From Micavibrio sp. UBA2638 (GTDB taxonomy: Bacteria > Pseudomonadota > Alphaproteobacteria > Micavibrionales > Micavibrionaceae), in contig DENS01000007.1 in assembly GCA_002359735.1 (NCBI GenBank), positions 1-64,000 of the forward strand: a stretch of 64,000 bases of DNA, in the 5' to 3' direction. The translations under genes and the position numbers were made by a program. Shown here in pieces: positions 52,599-61,445 of this stretch (position 1 is its first letter; every line of letters begins with the position of its first letter). The notes below the pieces were generated by a model. The model had not been told where the DNA came from. It saw only the letters and a program-made list of their open reading frames with translations, and made no database searches.

Positions 52599-52656
52599 GA
52601 AGAATCCGTCACCCCGAGCAGGGCGAAGCAACCCATAGCGCGCCGCCCTGATTCTT
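52599..52656. repeat. Imperfect palindromic element between lpdA and an opposed gene
   Basis: Two nested perfect arms: AAGAATC (52600-52606) with GATTCTT (52650-52656), and CAGGGCG (52619-52625) with CGCCCTG (52644-52650). The 3' arms are contiguous while the 5' arms are split by twelve bases containing CACCCCGAG. It lies in the 88-base convergent gap. It could be a dispersed palindromic repeat or a bidirectional terminator; only one copy is seen here. Confidence 0.5.
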
Positions 52657-52681
52657 GTGCTGCTGACCCGCGTACGGCGTT

Positions 52682-53524
52682 TTACCCCAGCAGGAATTTC
52701 TCGAAATCTTCCAGACCTCGGGCAAAAAAGCCCATGTTATCACGGCGTTCCTGTTCGGCTTCGTTCAGCGCATCTTGCACTATGGGGTCAAAATTAAACG
52801 GGTTGCACCGTAACAGCTTCATCAGGGTTTCGTGCTCAAGGGCGTTAAATTCAAATGTTATTTTGTTTGTTGCGGTGTTTTCCGCCACAATATGGTTGCC
52901 AAGGCCCAGTTTGGTGAACACCGTGTTGATTCGGTCTGTTGCCTTATTGATGGCCTTTTGGGAGTTAATGGTTTCTGGGATGTGGTGTTTGTAAATGCCG
53001 ACAAAGCCGCATGGGCTAATTCTTGAACGTGGGGCTCTAACGGTGACGTTAAATACACTGCTTAGTTCCGCTGCGTATTTATCACCATCATATGTACGTG
53101 CTTTATCCTGACTTTTTAATATAAATTCCTGAAGAGACGCGAGTTCGGCCACTAAATTTGGCTCTTTAAACATGCTGCAATCAATAGATAGAGTATCAAC
53201 GATAGCATTAGAAGTGATGTAGTTTTTTACGATGTTCTGGCGCGCGGGGTTGTCTTTGGCCCATTTGCTTGGCAGTTGTTTAAACAGCGCGTTTGTGGAG
53301 CCTGAACCACCATCAAGGCCAATTTCTAAGAGGGATGTGTTGCTGTCTTGCCTTTTTGACTTTGTCAGTTTATGCACCTGCATGGTAACGCCGGCAGATT
53401 CTAACGGGGCGGCAAAGACAAGAGCTCTATATTCTGGAATTATCAGGGCTTTTTGCTCCGCAATTTTATTTTCTATGCTTTCATTGTGAATTTTAAGCTG
53501 TTCTTCTAGTGTTTTCTTTGGCAT
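52682..53524 (-). CDS. Hypothetical protein, 280 residues
   Basis: Not recognised. The first 30 residues are charged and helical (TLEEQLKIHNESIENKIAEQ). A middle stretch has LLEIGLDGGSGSTNALFKQL, then Lys/Asn-rich segments, FNVTVRAPRSRISPCGFVGIY near residue 175, and a C-terminal end of acidic helices (EAEQERRDNMGFFARGLEDF). There is no signal peptide or membrane helix. Codon use is richer in A/T than in the flanking lpdA and lipA, which hints at transfer. It is opposed to both neighbours and breaks the lpd-lipA link. Confidence 0.7.
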   Translation of the reverse strand: MPKKTLEEQLKIHNESIENKIAEQKALIIPEYRALVFAAPLESAGVTMQVHKLTKSKRQDSNTSLLEIGLDGGSGSTNALFKQLPSKWAKDNPARQNIVKNYITSNAIVDTLSIDCSMFKEPNLVAELASLQEFILKSQDKARTYDGDKYAAELSSVFNVTVRAPRSRISPCGFVGIYKHHIPETINSQKAINKATDRINTVFTKLGLGNHIVAENTATNKITFEFNALEHETLMKLLRCNPFNFDPIVQDALNEAEQERRDNMGFFARGLEDFEKFLLG

Positions 53525-53676
53525 AGGGTGTTCCAGTTTTGTTTGTGAGTTTTGATGTTATACATAGTCACGAGTTTTATGTTAAATTTTATGGTTTGTG
53601 TGTGACGTGTATGGTCGGCGCTGATATTTTGTAGGAAAATAATCCTTTTTGTGTTAGGCTATTTCGCATGAAATGG

Positions 53677-53706
53677 TTGCAAAGGGCGGTATTTTATCTA
53701 TATAAA
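53677..53706 (+). promoter_or_regulatory. Candidate promoter for lipA
   Basis: TTGCAA (53677-53682) and TATAAA (53701-53706) are 18 bases apart; TATATA at 53699 with 16 is the alternative. This is the best -35/-10 pair in the 260-base gap before lipA. The rest of the gap (53525-53676) shows no gene. Confidence 0.5.
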
Positions 53707-53720
53707 TCGAAAGGACGGTA

Positions 53721-53740
53721 TACCCCCCCCCGGGGGTGTA
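53721..53740. repeat. C9G5 near-palindrome in the lipA leader
   Basis: Nine C (53723-53731) then five G, flanked by TA and GTGTA, form a near-perfect 20-base palindrome in an A/T-rich gap, just downstream of the candidate lipA promoter. It could fold as a G/C hairpin in the leader RNA, and the C9 tract could slip. Confidence 0.5.
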
Positions 53741-53784
53741 AATTGACAAACGAAATGACGAACACGAATTGGCATTAAAAAACA

Positions 53785-54750
53785 ATGACTTATAACCCAG
53801 AACTTCTGAAAAAAGAAAAGCGTCATCCGGAAAAGCAGAAAAACCCCGACCGCCCCGCCGGGCGCAAGCCGGAATGGATACGCGTCCCTGCGCCGCAGGG
53901 TAAGGTTTATGCCGAAACCAAAGACGTGGTGCGCAAGCATAAATTGACCACAGTGTGCGAGGAAGCCGGGTGCCCGAATATTGGTGAATGCTGGCAACAA
54001 AAACATGCCACTTTTATGATTATGGGGGAGGTCTGCACGCGCGCTTGTGCCTTTTGTAATGTGGCCACGGGGCGGCCGGATGAGCTGGATAAGCTGGAGC
54101 CGCTGCGCATTGGTGTGGCTGTGCATCAGATGGGTTTAAAACATGTGGTGATTACGGCCGTAGACCGCGATGATCTGGATGATTGTGGGGCGGATCATTT
54201 TGTTAAAACCATTCAGGCCATTCGCATGAAGGCGCCCGAGACCACGGTTGAGATTTTGCCCGGTGATTTTAAGGGCAATCTGAATCACGTAGATGCCGTT
54301 ATTGCGGCGCGGCCGGATGTGTTTAATCATAATCTGGAAACGGTGCCGCGTTTATACCCCTCTATCCGTCCCGGTGCGCGTTATTTCCGCTCGCTGCGTT
54401 TGCTGGAACGCGTGAAGGAACGCGATCCGGGCATGTTCACGAAGTCCGGCCTGATGGTGGGGTTGGGGGAAACCCGGGAGGAGGTTGCGCAGGTCATGGA
54501 TGATATGCGCGCCGCCGGTATTGATTTTATTACCATCGGGCAATATTTACAGCCAACGCCCAAGCATGCACCGCTGGACCGGTTCTGGACCCCGGATGAA
54601 TTCAAGGGGCTGGAGCGTATGGCTAAAGCTAAAGGATTCCTTATGGTTTCGGCGACACCGCTGACCCGTTCATCGCATCACGCCGGTGATGATTTCGCCA
54701 AATTAAAGGCTGCGCGCGAAGCGAAACTTGCGAAGATGGCGGCGGAATAG
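53785..54750 (+). CDS. lipA: Lipoyl synthase
   Basis: Radical-SAM enzyme inserting sulfur into octanoyl-lipoyl domains (321 residues). The auxiliary cluster cysteines are Cys58, Cys63 and Cys69 (CEEAGCPNIGEC), and the SAM cluster is Cys84, Cys88, Cys91 (CTRACAFC). The conserved C-terminal RSS is in LTRSSHHAGDD. Its targets include PdhB and PdhC coded upstream. The ATG lacks a clear ribosome site. Confidence 0.96.
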   Translation: MTYNPELLKKEKRHPEKQKNPDRPAGRKPEWIRVPAPQGKVYAETKDVVRKHKLTTVCEEAGCPNIGECWQQKHATFMIMGEVCTRACAFCNVATGRPDELDKLEPLRIGVAVHQMGLKHVVITAVDRDDLDDCGADHFVKTIQAIRMKAPETTVEILPGDFKGNLNHVDAVIAARPDVFNHNLETVPRLYPSIRPGARYFRSLRLLERVKERDPGMFTKSGLMVGLGETREEVAQVMDDMRAAGIDFITIGQYLQPTPKHAPLDRFWTPDEFKGLERMAKAKGFLMVSATPLTRSSHHAGDDFAKLKAAREAKLAKMAAE

Positions 54751-54787
54751 GGTTGTGGTCGGGCGCTAAGGGGACTTTGGAGGTGGC

Positions 54788-55237
54788 ATGAAAAAGCATA
54801 TTGAGCAAAAACGGCTGTCATATACGCCCCGGCAGATGTTCGATTTGGTTTCTGCGGTTGACCGGTATTCTGAATTTGCGCCGTGGTGCGTTGCCAGCCG
54901 GATCAACAGCTGGGAAGGTGATGACGTATTTTATGCCGATCTTGTGGTCGGGTACAAACTGTTTCGCGAACGCTTTACCTCAAAGGTTATGCTTATGCCG
55001 CCCGAGGGGGGCAATCCCGGGCGCATTACCATTGATTATCTCAAGGGGCCGCTAAAGCAATTGCAGAATACCTGGGTATTTACCGCGGATGACGAGGGGG
55101 GGTGCATTATTGATTTTAGCGTTGAATTTGAATTTAATAACAGCATGTTACAGGGTATTGCTCAAGTATTTTTTCAGGAGATAGTGCGGCGCATGGTTGA
55201 TGCATTTGAGGACCGGGCAAAGCAGTTATATGATTAA
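54788..55237 (+). CDS. COQ10/RatA family coenzyme-Q-binding START-like protein
   Basis: A 149-residue START-like domain protein of the RatA/COQ10 family. Visible features are the start KKHIEQKRLSYTPRQMFDLV, YSEFAPWCVASRI, and the C-terminal helix (MLQGIAQVFFQEIVRRMVDAF). In eukaryotes and alphaproteobacteria this family helps ubiquinone function; the RatA toxin label from E. coli is about ribosome association and need not apply. It follows lipA by 37 bases, the normal alphaproteobacterial order. Confidence 0.9.
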   Translation: MKKHIEQKRLSYTPRQMFDLVSAVDRYSEFAPWCVASRINSWEGDDVFYADLVVGYKLFRERFTSKVMLMPPEGGNPGRITIDYLKGPLKQLQNTWVFTADDEGGCIIDFSVEFEFNNSMLQGIAQVFFQEIVRRMVDAFEDRAKQLYD

Positions 55238-55252
55238 ATCGGCTATTTCGCT

Positions 55253-55266
55253 GAGCGCAAGCGCTC
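55253..55266. terminator. Hairpin between convergent genes
   Basis: GAGCGC-AA-GCGCTC is a perfect six-base-pair stem between convergent COQ10/RatA and pncC. No T-run follows on either strand, so termination is only suggested by position. Confidence 0.35.
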
Positions 55267-55287
55267 TAATAAAGGCGGAGTTTGTAT

Positions 55288-55770
55288 TTAAGTCTCTGTT
55301 TCCAGGACGCTGATCATGCTTTTTAGGGCCATGGCGGCGGCCTTGCCGCGAATTTGTTCGCGGTTGCCACGGTAATTTTCATGCAGGCTGCCTGATGATC
55401 CGCCTTTCAGGGCGTAACCAAAATAAACCAGACCAACCGGCTTATTGTGCGATCCGCCATCTGGTCCGGCAATTCCGGTGATGGATATGGCCAGATCGGC
55501 TTTGGAATGCTTTAACGCGCCAAGGGCCATCTCTTCAGCTGTTTGGTCGCTGACGGCGCCGTATTTTTCCAGTGTTTCGGCAGAAACGCCAAGGCATTCC
55601 ATCTTTGCCTCGTTGGAATAGGTTACGAATCCACGTTCAAATATTTGGGATGATCCGGGGCGGTGCGTAATAGCAGCGGCCAATAAACCGCCTGTACACG
55701 ATTCGGCCGCAACAATTTTCCAGCCCTTTTCGGCCAGGAGAATGCTTAAATGTTCAACCAGATCCTGCAT
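55288..55770 (-). CDS. pncC: CinA-type nicotinamide-nucleotide amidohydrolase
   Basis: Single-domain CinA C-terminal protein (160 residues) that deamidates NMN in NAD recycling. Family motifs are VAAESCTGGLLAAAIT, GFVTYSNEAKMECLGV and ISITGIAGPDGGSHNKPVGLVYFG. The N-terminal molybdopterin-binding-like domain of long CinA is absent. It overlaps pgpA by 17 bases, consistent with one operon with pgpA and ispDF. Confidence 0.92.
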   Translation of the reverse strand: MQDLVEHLSILLAEKGWKIVAAESCTGGLLAAAITHRPGSSQIFERGFVTYSNEAKMECLGVSAETLEKYGAVSDQTAEEMALGALKHSKADLAISITGIAGPDGGSHNKPVGLVYFGYALKGGSSGSLHENYRGNREQIRGKAAAMALKSMISVLETET

Positions 55771-56299
55771 AATAAATAATCCCTGTTAAGACGATCGCCG
55801 CGTAAAGCCCGGCCATAATATCATCGGCCATAACACCCAGTGCGCCGCCAACGCGCTTGTCAAAATAACTGACTGGCCATGGTTTTATAATGTCAAAAAA
55901 CCGGAACAATAAAAAGGATAATACGACATAAAGCGAAAATAGCGGGTGCGCTGAAGTCGTGAGTATGCTGATGGGGGTGGTTGTTAGCCATAGGCCTGCG
56001 ACCTCATCAACAACGATCATTTTGCTGTCGTGGACGCCGCTGTCTTTTTCAAACGCGCGCGCCGCCCACCAGCCAAGTATGCTGATCAAAATGGTCGCAA
56101 TGATTAGTATTGCCGTGTTTCCAAGCGCCAATAACAATAATGCAAAGGGCATGGCCGCAAGGGTTCCCCACGTTCCCGGGGCCGGGCGCATAAAGCCGGA
56201 GCCAAACCATGTGGCAATCCAGACATACAGGCTTTTCATACGTAGCCTGCGTATGATGGTCATGTCACTATCTGATATTTTAAGAATGCGGTTGATCAT
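55754..56299 (-). CDS. pgpA: Phosphatidylglycerophosphatase A
   Basis: Membrane phosphatase forming phosphatidylglycerol (181 residues). Family sequence begins at about residue 21 (SLYVWIATWFGSGFMRPAPGTWG) and includes KMIVVDEVAGLWLT and the C-terminal GGALGVMADDIMAGLYAAI. The start at 56299 overlaps ispDF by four bases; an ATG at codon 21 would remove the extra N-terminal residues. CdsA (11275) supplies the CDP-diacylglycerol upstream in this pathway. Confidence 0.92.
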   Translation of the reverse strand: MINRILKISDSDMTIIRRLRMKSLYVWIATWFGSGFMRPAPGTWGTLAAMPFALLLLALGNTAILIIATILISILGWWAARAFEKDSGVHDSKMIVVDEVAGLWLTTTPISILTTSAHPLFSLYVVLSFLLFRFFDIIKPWPVSYFDKRVGGALGVMADDIMAGLYAAIVLTGIIYYAGSG

Positions 56300-57501
56300 T
56301 GGGTCACGTTAATCGTGGCAACGGCCTGCGCCGCGATTCCTTCTTTGCGGCCGGTAAAACCCAGACGTTCAGTTGTTGTTGCCTTGATGCTGACGCTGCC
56401 TGCGGGCAGGCTAAGCGCATGTTCTATGTGATTCTGCATTTGCTGTTTATAGGAGCCGATTTTGGGAGTTTCGCACATTATGGTGACGTCTATATTGGTG
56501 ATGACCCCTTGCTTCGCGGCAATGAGATCTCGGGCTTTTTGCAGGAAGATCATGCTGTCCATGTCTTTGTACTGGTTGTCACTTGGGGGGAAGTGATCGC
56601 CGATGTCACCAAGAGCCATGGCGCCCAGAACCGCATCGGTTATGCAATGGAGAACCACATCGGCGTCCGAATGTCCTTTTAATGTCCGGTCGTGGGGAAT
56701 GTCAATGCCGCCAAGCCGAACCGCGCTTGCTTGCCCGTCTTGATCCGCGCTATTGCCGTTGTTGTAATTATCATCAAAAGCGTGCACGTCAAAACCCAGC
56801 CCTGTCCGTGTTATTGTATGGAGGGAAGTCAGTTTTTCGGCCATATAATAATCGTCTTTGCTGGTTATTTTTATATTATGCGGGTTTGCGTCAATAAATT
56901 GTACCGTTTCCCCCATGGCCATGACAAGGGATGTGTCATCGGTGAAGGTGTCATTGTTTTTAAATTGGTCATGGGCCTTTTTCAAGAGGGCATAGTGAAA
57001 GCCTTGGGGGGTCTGTATGACGCGCAATGTATCGCGATCGGGATATGTGCCGGTTTGCGTGTCAAATAAAGTGTTAACCACGCTATGCGAGAGGGTGGCG
57101 GCCTGAGAAGTGTTAAGGGCCCCAAGCAGGTTTTCGATGTCTTTTTGTTCGGTAAAAGGCCTTGCTGCATCATGTATTAGAATTATATCTTCATTTTTTA
57201 CATTATTTAAGCTATTTAATGCATTGTAAACACTTTGTTTTCTGGTTTTTCCGCCATCGATGATGTTCAGATTTTTGATCCCATGCAACGCAGGGGTAAG
57301 CAGGGCGGTGTGATCAGGGTTGGCGGCAATGGTAATGGATTGCAGTCCGGCAATGGATATAAAATTATCAACGGTGCGGCGCAAAATAGTTTTGCCGCCG
57401 AGTGTCCAGTATTGCTTTGGCAGGTTTGCGTCAAAGCGGCTGCCGCTTCCGGCTGCAACGATGATTAGGTGAAAGGGGTGGTTTGTGGTGGTCTGTTGCA
57501 T
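56296..57501 (-). CDS. ispDF: Bifunctional MEP cytidylyltransferase/MEcPP synthase
   Basis: A fused isoprenoid enzyme (401 residues), typical of alphaproteobacteria. The IspD half (1-230) has VAAGSGSRFDANLPKQYW and IQTPQGFHYALL; the IspF half (about 238-401) has TGLGFDVHAFDD with zinc ligands, HSDADVVLHCITDA and GDIGDHFPPSD. It is in the same pathway as dxr at 11958. It is head-to-head with ntrY and overlaps pgpA by four bases. Confidence 0.96.
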   Translation of the reverse strand: MQQTTTNHPFHLIIVAAGSGSRFDANLPKQYWTLGGKTILRRTVDNFISIAGLQSITIAANPDHTALLTPALHGIKNLNIIDGGKTRKQSVYNALNSLNNVKNEDIILIHDAARPFTEQKDIENLLGALNTSQAATLSHSVVNTLFDTQTGTYPDRDTLRVIQTPQGFHYALLKKAHDQFKNNDTFTDDTSLVMAMGETVQFIDANPHNIKITSKDDYYMAEKLTSLHTITRTGLGFDVHAFDDNYNNGNSADQDGQASAVRLGGIDIPHDRTLKGHSDADVVLHCITDAVLGAMALGDIGDHFPPSDNQYKDMDSMIFLQKARDLIAAKQGVITNIDVTIMCETPKIGSYKQQMQNHIEHALSLPAGSVSIKATTTERLGFTGRKEGIAAQAVATINVTQ

Positions 57502-57588
57502 TGCATTGGCTTGATTGTTGTTATTAAACTGTATAAAAGTGTCAATATTCTGGGCGATATGCCCTGATATTACAAAGGTGGCCTTGTT

Positions 57589-59922
57589 TTGTCCGGCAAA
57601 GAAATTAATAAAGATAAAATTAAGTTATCACAATCTCTAAATCTTTCTTCATTTAAAGATTTTCTGGTGAATGCCTTTGTTGTTCTTGCATCTTTCGCAA
57701 AGGGCAGTGGGAATGGCAGACGGGGGCGATTGTTCCGCCGCAGTTTTTTTCTGCGGGAATGGCAGAATATTGCCGTTATTGGCCTGGTCATTGCCGGAAT
57801 TATTTCTGGCATCGTCACCTATGCCGCGTTGAATGAAGCGCCGCCGTTTGGCAGTAGTCCGAATATGGTTATCTGGATGTTGAATGCCGATTTGGTTATT
57901 TTGCTGATGTTGGTGGCCACCATAGCCAGCAAGCTGGTTGGGATCTGGAGCGGCCGCAAGCGTGATGTTGCTGGATCGCATCTGCATGTGCGTCTGGTTT
58001 ATACGTTCAGTATTCTGGCCGCGGCGCCCGCCATTATTATGACGGTTTTTTCGGCCTATTTTTTCCATTTTGGCGTGCAGACATGGTTTTCCCAGCGCAT
58101 ACAAACGGCGATTGCGGAATCTCAGGCTGTTGCGCAGGCCTATCTGGAAGAGCACAAGCAGGTTATTCGTGCCGATACATTGGCCATGGCCAATGACCTT
58201 GACCGTCAATCGATGATGTTGATTGGTAATGCGGGTGCTTTGGAAGATGTCGTGCAAACCCAGTCCATGATCAGGAATTTATCGGAAGTCATTATTTTTG
58301 ATTCAAACGGCCGTGTTTTGGCGCGTTCCGGCCTGACATTTACCCTTGAGTTTGAAGAGGTGCCCAAATATGCGCTTGATCAGGCTTTGCTGGGGGATGT
58401 GGTCGTGATGACGGGCGGCAATGATGACCGCGTACGTGCCCTGGTTAAATTAAACGGCTTTGTCGATAGTTATCTTTTTGCCGGCCGTATGGTGGATCAA
58501 AAGGTTTTGTCGCATCTCAATGCCACGAAGCAGGCTTCGGAATCGTATAATAATCTGGAGGAGCGGTATTCCAGTTTACAGGTGACGGTTAATCTTATTT
58601 TTGTGGTTGTCGGGTTTTTGCTGGTGTTGATTGCCATCTGGTTTGGTTTAATTCTTGCGCGGCAACTTGTGACGCCGATCAGGGAGCTGATTGCCGCGTC
58701 TGATCGGGTGCGTGCCGGTGATATGACGGCCAGAGTTGGCAGTTTTAAGAATATGGAAGAGCTGGATTATCTGGGGCGTTCTTTTAACCGGATGACCAGT
58801 CAGATTGAGGAACAGCAAAGCGAGTTGATACAGGCAAACAGGCAGCTGGACAGGCGCCGGCGTTTAACCGAAACGGTGCTGGAGGGTGTTTCTGCGGGTA
58901 TTGTGGGGCTTGATGATAAGGGGGTTGTGAATCTGGCCAATAGTTCTGCTGCCCGGTTATTATTGCGGGAAGTTAGCGATATGACCGGCAGACCGGTCTC
59001 TGACATATTTCCGCAAATAACAGATTTGCTGGACCGTGCGCATGATCGTCCGCATAAGGTGACGCAGGCTGAAATACCGTTTGTTTTGGATGATGGCAGC
59101 GCGAAAATCTTTCTTGTCCGTATCGCGATTGAATTAATCGGGGAGGAGGAGGTTGGCGCCATTTTGACTTTTGATGACATTACGGAGTTGCAATCTGCTC
59201 AGCGTAAGGCCGCCTGGGCTGATGTTGCGCGGCGTATTGCGCACGAGATCAAAAACCCGTTGACGCCGATACAGTTGTCAGCTGAGCGTTTAAAACGTAA
59301 ATATCTCAGTCAGATAAAAGATGATGCTGATGTGTTTTCTCAATGTACGGACACAATTATTAAGCATGTCGGTGATATTGGCCATATGGTGAATGAATTT
59401 TCTTCCTTTGCCCGCATGCCGGAGCCTGTTATGAAAGAGGGCAAGTTGTTGCCGTTGGTGAAAGATGTTTTGGTTCTGCAAGGGCAGGCGCATAATGATA
59501 TTGAATTTCAGGTGCATTGTGACGATAAGAATATCGCTACCAAATTTGATGCGCACCAGATCCGCCAGGCACTGACCAATTTGATACAAAATGCGATCGA
59601 TTCTATTCACGGGGCTGATGATGTGTCACAAAAAGGGCGTATTGATGTCGTGATGGGGTATTATGATGATCAGATCTTTATTAGTCTGGCCGATAATGGC
59701 GCGGGTCTGCCAAAGGATGAGAATATATCACGCCTGATGGAGCCCTATGTCACCCATAAAGCGAAGGGAACCGGGCTTGGTCTGGCTATTGTCAAAAAGA
59801 TTATGGAGGATCATAATGGAGCCTTGTCCCTTGGCGCGCCTGATTGGCTCAAGCGGGATAAAAACTATAGTGATCTTGGCGGGGCCACTGTGGTGTTGTT
59901 AATGGGCAATCATTCATTGTAG
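57589..59922 (+). CDS. ntrY: Nitrogen-regulation sensor histidine kinase NtrY
   Basis: A 777-residue membrane sensor. Three N-terminal helices (about 60-83, 91-118, 126-158), a large extracytoplasmic segment, and a fourth helix (about 337-360) lead to HAMP (to about 415), a PAS domain (about 425-530), and the kinase core with phospho-acceptor His552 (RRIAHEIKNPLTPIQ). NG-rich ATPase boxes follow (LADNGAGLPKDE, GTGLGLAIVKKI). The start is TTG 57589 with AAAGGTGG before it; no in-frame ATG fits. TTGATT and TATAAA (57511-57537) may be its promoter. Confidence 0.93.
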   Translation: MSGKEINKDKIKLSQSLNLSSFKDFLVNAFVVLASFAKGSGNGRRGRLFRRSFFLREWQNIAVIGLVIAGIISGIVTYAALNEAPPFGSSPNMVIWMLNADLVILLMLVATIASKLVGIWSGRKRDVAGSHLHVRLVYTFSILAAAPAIIMTVFSAYFFHFGVQTWFSQRIQTAIAESQAVAQAYLEEHKQVIRADTLAMANDLDRQSMMLIGNAGALEDVVQTQSMIRNLSEVIIFDSNGRVLARSGLTFTLEFEEVPKYALDQALLGDVVVMTGGNDDRVRALVKLNGFVDSYLFAGRMVDQKVLSHLNATKQASESYNNLEERYSSLQVTVNLIFVVVGFLLVLIAIWFGLILARQLVTPIRELIAASDRVRAGDMTARVGSFKNMEELDYLGRSFNRMTSQIEEQQSELIQANRQLDRRRRLTETVLEGVSAGIVGLDDKGVVNLANSSAARLLLREVSDMTGRPVSDIFPQITDLLDRAHDRPHKVTQAEIPFVLDDGSAKIFLVRIAIELIGEEEVGAILTFDDITELQSAQRKAAWADVARRIAHEIKNPLTPIQLSAERLKRKYLSQIKDDADVFSQCTDTIIKHVGDIGHMVNEFSSFARMPEPVMKEGKLLPLVKDVLVLQGQAHNDIEFQVHCDDKNIATKFDAHQIRQALTNLIQNAIDSIHGADDVSQKGRIDVVMGYYDDQIFISLADNGAGLPKDENISRLMEPYVTHKAKGTGLGLAIVKKIMEDHNGALSLGAPDWLKRDKNYSDLGGATVVLLMGNHSL

Positions 59923-59948
59923 GATACTACGGACCGAATTGAGAGTAT

Positions 59949-61439
59949 ATGAGTATTGATATTTTAATAGTGGATGATGAGGAAGATATCCGTAACCTCA
60001 TCAAAGGTATTTTAGAGGATGAGGGTTATAGCGTTCGTACGGCGCATAACTCTGACAAAGCCTATGCCTTGATTTCGGAAGCTGTGCCCCGTTTGGTGAT
60101 TTTAGATATCTGGCTGCAAGGCAGCGCGCATGATGGGTTGCAGATACTCGAGACGATCAAACAGAAGCATCCTTTACTGCCGGTTCTCATGATAAGTGGC
60201 CACGGCACAATAGAAACGGCGGTCAATGCGATTAAGCAAGGGGCGTATGACTTTATTGAAAAGCCCTTTAAATCCGATCGTTTGTTATTGATGATCCAGC
60301 GTGCGCTGGAAAATGCGGTGCTGAAACAGGAAAATGAATCCCTGCGGCAAAAAGTGGATGCCAATTACAAATTGCTTGGTTCATCGTCCGCCTCGCACGG
60401 GTTAAAGCAAGTGCTGAAGCGAGTGGCGCCAACCAATAGCCGTATTTTACTGTCCGGTGAGCCCGGCAGCGGTAAGGAAGTCGCGGCCCGTTTTGTGCAT
60501 CACCATTCTTTGCGCGCCGATAAACCGTTTATGGTTTTGTCCTGCGCCAATTTGCGCCCGGAACGTTTGGAGATCGAACTTTTTGGGGTTGAGGGCCGCG
60601 GTGACGATGACACGGCCTATGTCGGCATACTGGAAAAGGTAAATGGCGGTACGTTGCTGTTAGATGAAGTGTCCGATATGCCGCTTGAAACGCAAGGCAA
60701 GATCGTTCGCGTACTACAAAACCAGAGCTTTCACAAAATCGGCGGTGAAAAGGCCATTGAGGTTGATGTCCGTATTATTGCATCAACCAATAAGGACCTT
60801 GAGGCCTTAATCGCGGGCGGTGCGTTTCGTCAGGACCTGTATTATCGTCTGAATGTTGTGCCCGTATCTATACCGCCGCTGCGTGAGCGTGCGCCGGACA
60901 TACAAGAGCTTGTGACTTATTTTTCGGAGAATATTGCCAGCAGTGCAGGTATGAGCGTTCCGAATTTTGATGATCAGGCACTCGCCGCCATGCAGAGATA
61001 TGACTGGCCGGGAAATGTGCGCCAGCTCAAAAATGTTGTGGAATGGGTCATGATCATGAATGGCCCAGCCGAAGAGCAGGGGTATAGTGTCGCCTGCCTG
61101 CCCCCTGAAATATCAGGGGTGGACCGGCCGAAGACAGGGGCTAAGCGAGCGGAAGGCAAGCATGTATCGATCCCCGCATTGCAAGATGATCTTTTGGTGC
61201 TTGGCTTGCGTGATGCACGTGAGAGCTTTGAGCGCTTGTATCTGAGCGCACAGATTGAAAAATTTGACGGAAATGTATCGAAAACAGCGCAATTTATTGG
61301 TATGGAACGGTCCGCCCTGCATCGCAAATTAAAGTCACTGAACATTGTTCTTGGTGATAAGGAACCGGTGCGCGGCCGCGAAAACGCCAGCTCCGATGAT
61401 GGTGCTGTTCAGGAATTGCAAAACATAAAAAGGGCTTAA
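59949..61439 (+). CDS. ntrX: NtrX-type response regulator
   Basis: Partner of NtrY (496 residues). Receiver domain with Asp53 (LVILDIWLQG), AAA+ domain with Walker A GEPGSGKE near residue 170 and Walker B GGTLLLDEVSD, and a C-terminal Fis-type helix-turn-helix (TAQFIGMERSALHRKLKSL). The sigma-54 contact motif GAFTGA is missing: the loop reads VEGRGDDDTAYVG. This is known for NtrX proteins, so it may not use sigma-54. It starts 26 bases after ntrY. Confidence 0.93.
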   Translation: MSIDILIVDDEEDIRNLIKGILEDEGYSVRTAHNSDKAYALISEAVPRLVILDIWLQGSAHDGLQILETIKQKHPLLPVLMISGHGTIETAVNAIKQGAYDFIEKPFKSDRLLLMIQRALENAVLKQENESLRQKVDANYKLLGSSSASHGLKQVLKRVAPTNSRILLSGEPGSGKEVAARFVHHHSLRADKPFMVLSCANLRPERLEIELFGVEGRGDDDTAYVGILEKVNGGTLLLDEVSDMPLETQGKIVRVLQNQSFHKIGGEKAIEVDVRIIASTNKDLEALIAGGAFRQDLYYRLNVVPVSIPPLRERAPDIQELVTYFSENIASSAGMSVPNFDDQALAAMQRYDWPGNVRQLKNVVEWVMIMNGPAEEQGYSVACLPPEISGVDRPKTGAKRAEGKHVSIPALQDDLLVLGLRDARESFERLYLSAQIEKFDGNVSKTAQFIGMERSALHRKLKSLNIVLGDKEPVRGRENASSDDGAVQELQNIKRA

Positions 61440-61445
61440 AAAACA

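Noticed and set aside
53721..53740. End of an insertion sequence
   Set aside because: No transposase gene, target-site duplication or second end is visible.
54788..55237. A RatA toxin of a toxin-antitoxin pair
   Set aside because: The RatA label is a family name; the gene sits in the normal COQ10 place after lipA with no antitoxin partner.
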